From contig JALHRB010000004.1 in NCBI GenBank assembly GCA_022841665.1, positions 1 through 64,000 on the forward strand: 64,000 bases of DNA, given 5' to 3'. Origin of the DNA: Pseudolabrys sp. Lineage in GTDB: Bacteria > Pseudomonadota > Alphaproteobacteria > Rhizobiales > Xanthobacteraceae. Position 1 is the stretch's first letter, and every line of letters starts with the position of its first letter. A program made the position numbers and the translations under genes. The notes beneath the pieces were generated by a model. The model saw only the letters and a program-made list of their open reading frames with translations, ran no database searches and had not been told where the DNA came from. Positions 59,699-64,000 of this stretch are shown piece after piece.

Positions 59699-60376
59699 TT
59701 GAGCGACGTCGTACAGTACCGGCTAGTCATCGCCGACGATCATCCGCTGTTCCGCGGCGCTTTGCGCGAAGCCGTGTCCGGCCTGCTGGAGCGCGTCGAT
59801 ATCGCCGAGGCGGGTACATTCGATGACGCAGTCGAATTGCTCGAGCGCCAAGGCGACGTCGATCTCGTGCTGCTCGACCTGACCATGCCCGGCGCGCGCG
59901 GCTTCTCCGGGCTCATGTATGTGCGCGCGCAATATCCAAGCGTGCCGGTGATCGTGGTCTCGGCCAATGACGACCCCGCCGTCATCCGCCGCTGCATGGA
60001 ATTCGGCGCCTCCGGCTTCATCCCGAAGACGCTCGGCGTCGAAGCCATGCGTGCGGCAATTTCGCGCATCCTCGGCGGTGGCGTGTGGATGCCGCCGGAC
60101 ATCGACCTCTCCACCGGCTCCGACGCCGAGGCGGCCGAGTTGATGACGCGCATGGCGACGCTGACGCCGCAGCAGGTGCGCGTGCTGATGATGCTGTCGG
60201 AAGGGCTGCTCAACAAGCAGATCGCCTTCCAGCTCCGCGTTTCGGAAGCCACCGTGAAGGCGCACGTCTCGGCGATTTTGCAGAAGCTCGGCGTGGAAAG
60301 CCGCACCCAGGCCGTCATCGCCGCCGCTAAGATCGAAGCCGGCCAGTGGCCGCAAGGCGCCGCCGCCGAGGGGTGA
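59699..60376 (+). CDS. NarL/FixJ-type response regulator, CrbR-like (225 aa)
   Basis: Receiver domain: ADDHP gives the acidic pair Asp13/Asp14, LVLLDLTMPGARG gives phospho-acceptor Asp60, and SGFIPKT carries the conserved Lys. The LuxR-type HTH is LTPQQVRVLMMLSEGLLNKQ and IAFQLRVSEATVKAHVSAIL near residues 155-195. Start: TTG at 59699 behind GAGAGG. It faces a symporter-fused kinase gene at its 3' side and is divergent from a symporter operon, the CrbR/ErdR context; phosphorylation by that kinase is inferred. Confidence 0.88.
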   Translation: MSDVVQYRLVIADDHPLFRGALREAVSGLLERVDIAEAGTFDDAVELLERQGDVDLVLLDLTMPGARGFSGLMYVRAQYPSVPVIVVSANDDPAVIRRCMEFGASGFIPKTLGVEAMRAAISRILGGGVWMPPDIDLSTGSDAEAAELMTRMATLTPQQVRVLMMLSEGLLNKQIAFQLRVSEATVKAHVSAILQKLGVESRTQAVIAAAKIEAGQWPQGAAAEG

Positions 60377-60387
60377 ACCTCTTTTTT

Positions 60388-60518
60388 ACCTCTCCCCGCA
60401 TTGCGGGGAGAGGTCGACCGCTTGAGCGAAGCGAAAGCGGGCGGGTGAGGGGCTTTGCTCTGCCCCTCACCCGGCTCGCGCCTTCCCGGCGCTCGCCACC
60501 CTCTCCACGGGGAGAGGG
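60388..60518. repeat. Compound inverted repeat, CTCTCCC/GGGAGAG family, copy at 60.4 kb
   Basis: The left hairpin ACCTCTCCCCGC / GCGGGGAGAGGT (60388-60414) and the right hairpin CCCTCTCC / GGAGAGGG (60499-60518) surround an inverted CGGGTGAGGGGC / GCCCCTCACCCG pair. It fills the space between the convergent regulator and kinase genes, with a T-run (CTTTTTTA) before the first hairpin. Confidence 0.8.
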
Positions 60519-60530
60519 AAACAAGCAACG

Positions 60531-63500
60531 TCACTCCGCCGCCGCCACCCGCAGCATGCGCCACTGCGCGAGCAGCGCGCGCAGCGCCGCCGGCTTCACC
60601 GGCTTGTGCAGCACCTGGATGTTCTCCGTGCGCGCCTGCTCGCGCACGGCCGGCGAGCGGTCGGCCGTGATCAGGATCGCCGGCAGGTCGCCGTAGCGCG
60701 CGCGCAGCGCCGCGATCGCCTCGATGCCGTTGCCGTGGTCGAGATGGTAGTCGATCAGCAGGCCGTTCGGCGGCTGCGGCGCAGCCGCGATCGCGGCCAG
60801 CGCGCCGTCGAGGTCGGGCGCCTTGATCACCTCGCAGCCCCAGCCGCGCAGCAGCGTCTCCATGCCGTCGAGCACCGCCGGCTCGTTGTCGATGCAGAGC
60901 GCCGCCGTGCCGGCAAGCTGGGCGGCATCGATACGCGGCTGCTCGCGCGACGGCAGTTCCACCGGCGCCGACGCCGACAGCGGCACCGTCACCGCGAAAT
61001 GCGCGCCGCGGCCGATGTCGGAATGCACCGACACCTGGCAGCCGATCACGCGCGCGACGCGCTCGACGATCGACAGTCCGAGGCCGAGCCCGCGCGCGAT
61101 CTTGGCGCCCTGCTCGAGCCGGTGAAACTCCACGAAAATGTCGCGCTGTTGCGAAGACGCGATGCCCACGCCGGTATCGTAGACGTCGATGCGCAGGCTG
61201 TTGCCGCGCCGCCGGCACCCGAGCAGCACGCGGCCCGACGGCGTGTATTTGATGGCGTTGGAGACGAGGTTCTGCACCAGCCGGCGCAGCAGCCGGCGGT
61301 CGGAGCGCACCACCAGCGAGCAGGGCACGTAAGTGAGGTCGAGCCCCTTGGCGGCGGCCAGCGGCGCGAATTCCAGCTCGATCTGGTGCATCAACTCGTC
61401 GATGCGGAAGCTCATGAATTCGGGCCGCAGCGCGCCGGTGTCGAGCCGCGACATGTCGAGCAGCGCGCCGAAGATCTCCTCCACCGCCTCAAGCGAGGCG
61501 TCGATATTGTCGACCAGGCGGCGGTCCTGCCGCTCGCCCTGCCGCTCGATCAGGCTGGTGACGTAGAGGCGGGCGGCGTTGAGCGGCTGCAGGATGTCGT
61601 GGCTGGCCGCCGCCAGGAACTTGGTCTTCGAAATGTTGGCGGCGTCGGCCTCGCCCTTGGCGCGCGCGAGCGCCGCGTTCAGCCGCGTCAGCTCTTCGGT
61701 GCGCTCCTGCACGCGCCGTTCCAGCGTCTCGTTGGCGCGCTCGAGCGCTTCCGCCGCTTCAACGCTCGGCGTGATGTCGGTGTAGGTGGTGACGACGCCG
61801 CCGTCCGGCATGCGGTTGGCGCGCACCTCGATCACCGTGCCGGGCTGCGGCACGCGCTGCAGGAACGGCTCGCCGCCGGCGACGTAGCGCTCGATCTGCT
61901 CGCGTACGAAGGTCTCGATGCGCTCCGGCCCGATCCCGCTGCGCTCGCCGTAGAAGCGCAGGATGTCGGCGAGCCCGTTGCCGACGCGGATCAGGTTGGG
62001 CGGCAGATCGAGGATTTCGCCGAACTGCCGGTTCCAGCAGATGAGCTGCAGGTCCTTGTCGAACACCGCGATGCCCTGGCGCACGTGGTCGAGCGCGGTC
62101 TGCAGGATTTCGCGGTTGTACTGGATGGCGGCGTTGGCGTCGTCGAGCAGCTTGAGCGCGGCCTTGGTCGACACCGTGCGCTTGCGCAGCAGGAGCGACA
62201 GCACCAGCCGCGAGGAGGCCGCGCCGATGGCGGAGGCGAGGCTGTGCTCGGCGTAGCGGACCAGGCGGAAATCGGCCTCGTCCTTGGGATCGAGGCTGAT
62301 GCGGTGGGTGGCGGCGAAGCTCTCGAAGGCGACGCGCGTGCGCTCCTCGCCGAGATAGCGCGCCACCGTCGTGGTCAGCTCCTCGACGGTCACCGACGAG
62401 CGCCAGAGCCGGAACGTCGGCGTGATCGGCGCCAGATCGGTCGGCACGAAGGTATTGGCCTGAAGCTGCTCGATCGGCGAGGGCGCGCGCCGCAGCGAGA
62501 AGCCGACATAAAAGAGCAGATTGAGGCCGAGGCTCCACAGCACGCCGTGCACCAGCGGCGCCATGTCGAGCCCGAACAGATGCTGCGGACGCAGTATGCC
62601 GATGCCCCAGGGCCCCTCGAGCATGATGCGCTGGCCGACCACGCCGATGTCGGCGAAGGTCGGCAGCAGCAGCGTATAGGCCCACACCAGGATGCCGGCG
62701 CTCATGCCGGCGATGGCGCCGCCGGCGGTGGCGCGCCGCCAGACCAGTCCGCCGAAAAAGGCGGGGGCAAGCTGGGCGACCGCGGCGAAGGCCAGAATGC
62801 CGATGGCGAAAAGCTGCGCCTCGCCGGCGGCGCGGTAATACATATAGGCGAGCAGCAGGATGACGAAGATCGCGAGCCGCCGCACCTTCAGCAGCAGCGA
62901 GCCGACGTCGCCGCGGTCGCCGAGCAGCGTGCCGCGCCGTTGCAGCACCAGCGGCATCACGATGTCGTTCGACACCATGATCGAGAGCGCCACCGACTCC
63001 ACGATCACCATGGCGGTCGCCGCCGACAGGCCGCCGACGAAAGCGGCGATGGTGAGCACGTTGGAGCCGGCCTGCAGCGGCAGCGCCAGCACGTACATGT
63101 CGCTGTCGACCGTGCCGCCGGGGAAGGTCAGCATGCCGGCGAGCGCGATCGGCACCACGAACAGGTTGATCAGCACCAGATAGATCGGGAATAGCCAGGC
63201 GGCGCGCTTGATCTCGCCCTCGTTGTTGTTCTCGACCACGCCGACGTGGAATTGCCGCGGCAGCAGGATGATCGCCACGAACGACAGGAAGGTGGTCGCG
63301 ATCAGCACGTCGAAGCGCGTCTCGCGCTCCAGCAAGGCGGCGGTGCGGACGTTGGCCTTGGCCGCCTCGAACAGCGCGCCCGGGCCGTCGAACATCCAGA
63401 ACGTCACGAAGGTGCCGACGGCGAGGAAGGCGAACAGCTTGACCAGCGACTCGGTGGCGATCGCGAGCATCAGGCCGTCCTGGTGCTCGGTGGCGTCGAT

Positions 63501-64000
63501 GTGACGGGTGCCGAACAGCACCGCGAAGGCCGCCATCGACAGCGCCACGAACAGCGCGATGTCGCCAATGACCGGCACCGCGATCGTGCCCTGCGCGGTG
63601 ATGTGGGCGAGGATGGTCTCGAGCGAGGACGAGACCGCTTTGAGCTGCAGCGCGATGTAGGGAATGGTGCCGACGATGGCGATCAGCGCGACGATGGCGG
63701 CGACCGCCTGGCCCTTGCCGTAGCGCGCGGCGATGAAGTCGGCGATCGAGGTGATGTTCTGCGCCTTCGCCAGCCGCACGATGCGGATGAGCAGCGGCGT
63801 GAACAGAGCGAACATCAGCACCGGGCCGATGTAGATGGTGAGGAACTCGTAGCCGGTGCGCGAGGCCGAGCCGACCGAGCCGAAGAAGGTCCACGATGTG
63901 CAGTAGATCGCCAGCGAGAGCGGGTAGATCAGCAGGCCGGTGCGGCCCTTGCGGCCGAGATTGCGGGTGCGGTCGCCGTAGCTCGCCAGCAGGAAGAGCA
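60531..64000 (-). CDS. Hybrid histidine kinase fused to a sodium:solute symporter domain, CrbS-like (N-terminus off the right edge)
   Basis: More than 1150 residues are visible and the frame is open at the window edge. The N-terminal half is an SSS-type membrane domain (LAIYCTSWTFFGSVGSASRT, VESVALSIMVSNDIVMPLVL). Then come a PAS domain (QTALDHVRQGIAVFDKDLQL), a coiled coil, a HisKA domain with FLAAASHDILQPLN (near 61600), an ATPase domain (NLVSNAIKYTPSGRVLLGCR; DTGVGIA) and a C-terminal receiver (LLIDYHLDHG, near 60750). The layout is that of CrbS/MxtR/CbrA-type sensors that regulate acetate and carbon use. The partner is probably the convergent regulator. Confidence 0.92.
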   Translation of the reverse strand, partial: LFLLASYGDRTRNLGRKGRTGLLIYPLSLAIYCTSWTFFGSVGSASRTGYEFLTIYIGPVLMFALFTPLLIRIVRLAKAQNITSIADFIAARYGKGQAVAAIVALIAIVGTIPYIALQLKAVSSSLETILAHITAQGTIAVPVIGDIALFVALSMAAFAVLFGTRHIDATEHQDGLMLAIATESLVKLFAFLAVGTFVTFWMFDGPGALFEAAKANVRTAALLERETRFDVLIATTFLSFVAIILLPRQFHVGVVENNNEGEIKRAAWLFPIYLVLINLFVVPIALAGMLTFPGGTVDSDMYVLALPLQAGSNVLTIAAFVGGLSAATAMVIVESVALSIMVSNDIVMPLVLQRRGTLLGDRGDVGSLLLKVRRLAIFVILLLAYMYYRAAGEAQLFAIGILAFAAVAQLAPAFFGGLVWRRATAGGAIAGMSAGILVWAYTLLLPTFADIGVVGQRIMLEGPWGIGILRPQHLFGLDMAPLVHGVLWSLGLNLLFYVGFSLRRAPSPIEQLQANTFVPTDLAPITPTFRLWRSSVTVEELTTTVARYLGEERTRVAFESFAATHRISLDPKDEADFRLVRYAEHSLASAIGAASSRLVLSLLLRKRTVSTKAALKLLDDANAAIQYNREILQTALDHVRQGIAVFDKDLQLICWNRQFGEILDLPPNLIRVGNGLADILRFYGERSGIGPERIETFVREQIERYVAGGEPFLQRVPQPGTVIEVRANRMPDGGVVTTYTDITPSVEAAEALERANETLERRVQERTEELTRLNAALARAKGEADAANISKTKFLAAASHDILQPLNAARLYVTSLIERQGERQDRRLVDNIDASLEAVEEIFGALLDMSRLDTGALRPEFMSFRIDELMHQIELEFAPLAAAKGLDLTYVPCSLVVRSDRRLLRRLVQNLVSNAIKYTPSGRVLLGCRRRGNSLRIDVYDTGVGIASSQQRDIFVEFHRLEQGAKIARGLGLGLSIVERVARVIGCQVSVHSDIGRGAHFAVTVPLSASAPVELPSREQPRIDAAQLAGTAALCIDNEPAVLDGMETLLRGWGCEVIKAPDLDGALAAIAAAPQPPNGLLIDYHLDHGNGIEAIAALRARYGDLPAILITADRSPAVREQARTENIQVLHKPVKPAALRALLAQWRMLRVAAAE

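Overview
This is a high-GC chromosomal window from an alphaproteobacterium. It is most likely a Hyphomicrobiales (Rhizobiales) member near Bradyrhizobium, Rhodopseudomonas or Pseudolabrys. Four things point there: a PodJL-like polarity protein, a DUF2794 protein and a DUF1127 protein; an F0 operon with paired b and b' subunits kept apart from F1; an aa3 oxidase cluster next to an IalB gene; and TTAA-N7-TTAA CtrA-type boxes. No rRNA, tRNA, CRISPR array, prophage or intact insertion sequence was found.

Layout. 1-3.4 kb: the N-terminus of a PodJL-like gene, diverging across a region with three CtrA-like boxes from an acyl-CoA dehydrogenase, then a HigBA toxin-antitoxin pair. 3.4-9.4 kb (minus strand): a CocE-type hydrolase, a PAS protein, an MFS permease, a luciferase-like oxidoreductase, ThpR and a TesA-like esterase. 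9.4-14.8 kb: a YbbA/YbbP-like ABC pair, a Bax-inhibitor-1 membrane protein, a GNAT enzyme and DUF2794. 15.2-22 kb: a beta-oxidation cluster (acyl-CoA dehydrogenase, thiolase, a cupin, bifunctional FadB/FadJ) and an MFS permease. 22-26.4 kb: a RecD-like helicase, then an arsenate operon in which one protein fuses the ArsR repressor to an ArsC reductase, followed by a GAPDH and ArsJ. 26.6-33.2 kb: glutamate-cysteine ligase, YbaK, a LysR regulator, DUF1127, an exported tandem-PAN/DUF6152/DUF6644 group and TldD. 33.4-38 kb: an orphan TRAP binding protein, a PilZ protein and a small catabolic group (hydratase, cupin, beta-hydroxyacid dehydrogenase).

38-45.3 kb: IalB divergent from a complete aa3-type cytochrome c oxidase and assembly cluster (coxB, ctaD, ctaB, a small CoxF-like protein, ctaG, ctaE, DUF983, SURF1). 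45.4-51.3 kb: an SDR lacking its catalytic motif, threonine synthase, an M16 peptidase, a GNAT enzyme, a lipoprotein and an HAD protein. 51.5-54 kb: the F0 ATP synthase operon atpI-B-E-b'-b. 54.2-57 kb: a periplasmic protein, YjbQ and four small membrane proteins. 57-64 kb: a VC_2705-type sodium:solute symporter with its DUF4212 partner, a NarL-type response regulator, and a hybrid histidine kinase fused to a symporter domain that runs off the right edge. This last group resembles the CrbS/CrbR acetate-responsive system.

The intergenic spaces hold at least four families of dispersed palindromic repeats, two of which lie directly against start codons. The most unusual items are the ArsR-ArsC fusion with its operator lying over a probably leaderless start, the CtrA boxes, an orphan hairpin plus T-run at 15.1 kb, a precise 20-bp tandem repeat at 34.6 kb, and a duplicated gene tail behind the Bax-inhibitor gene.
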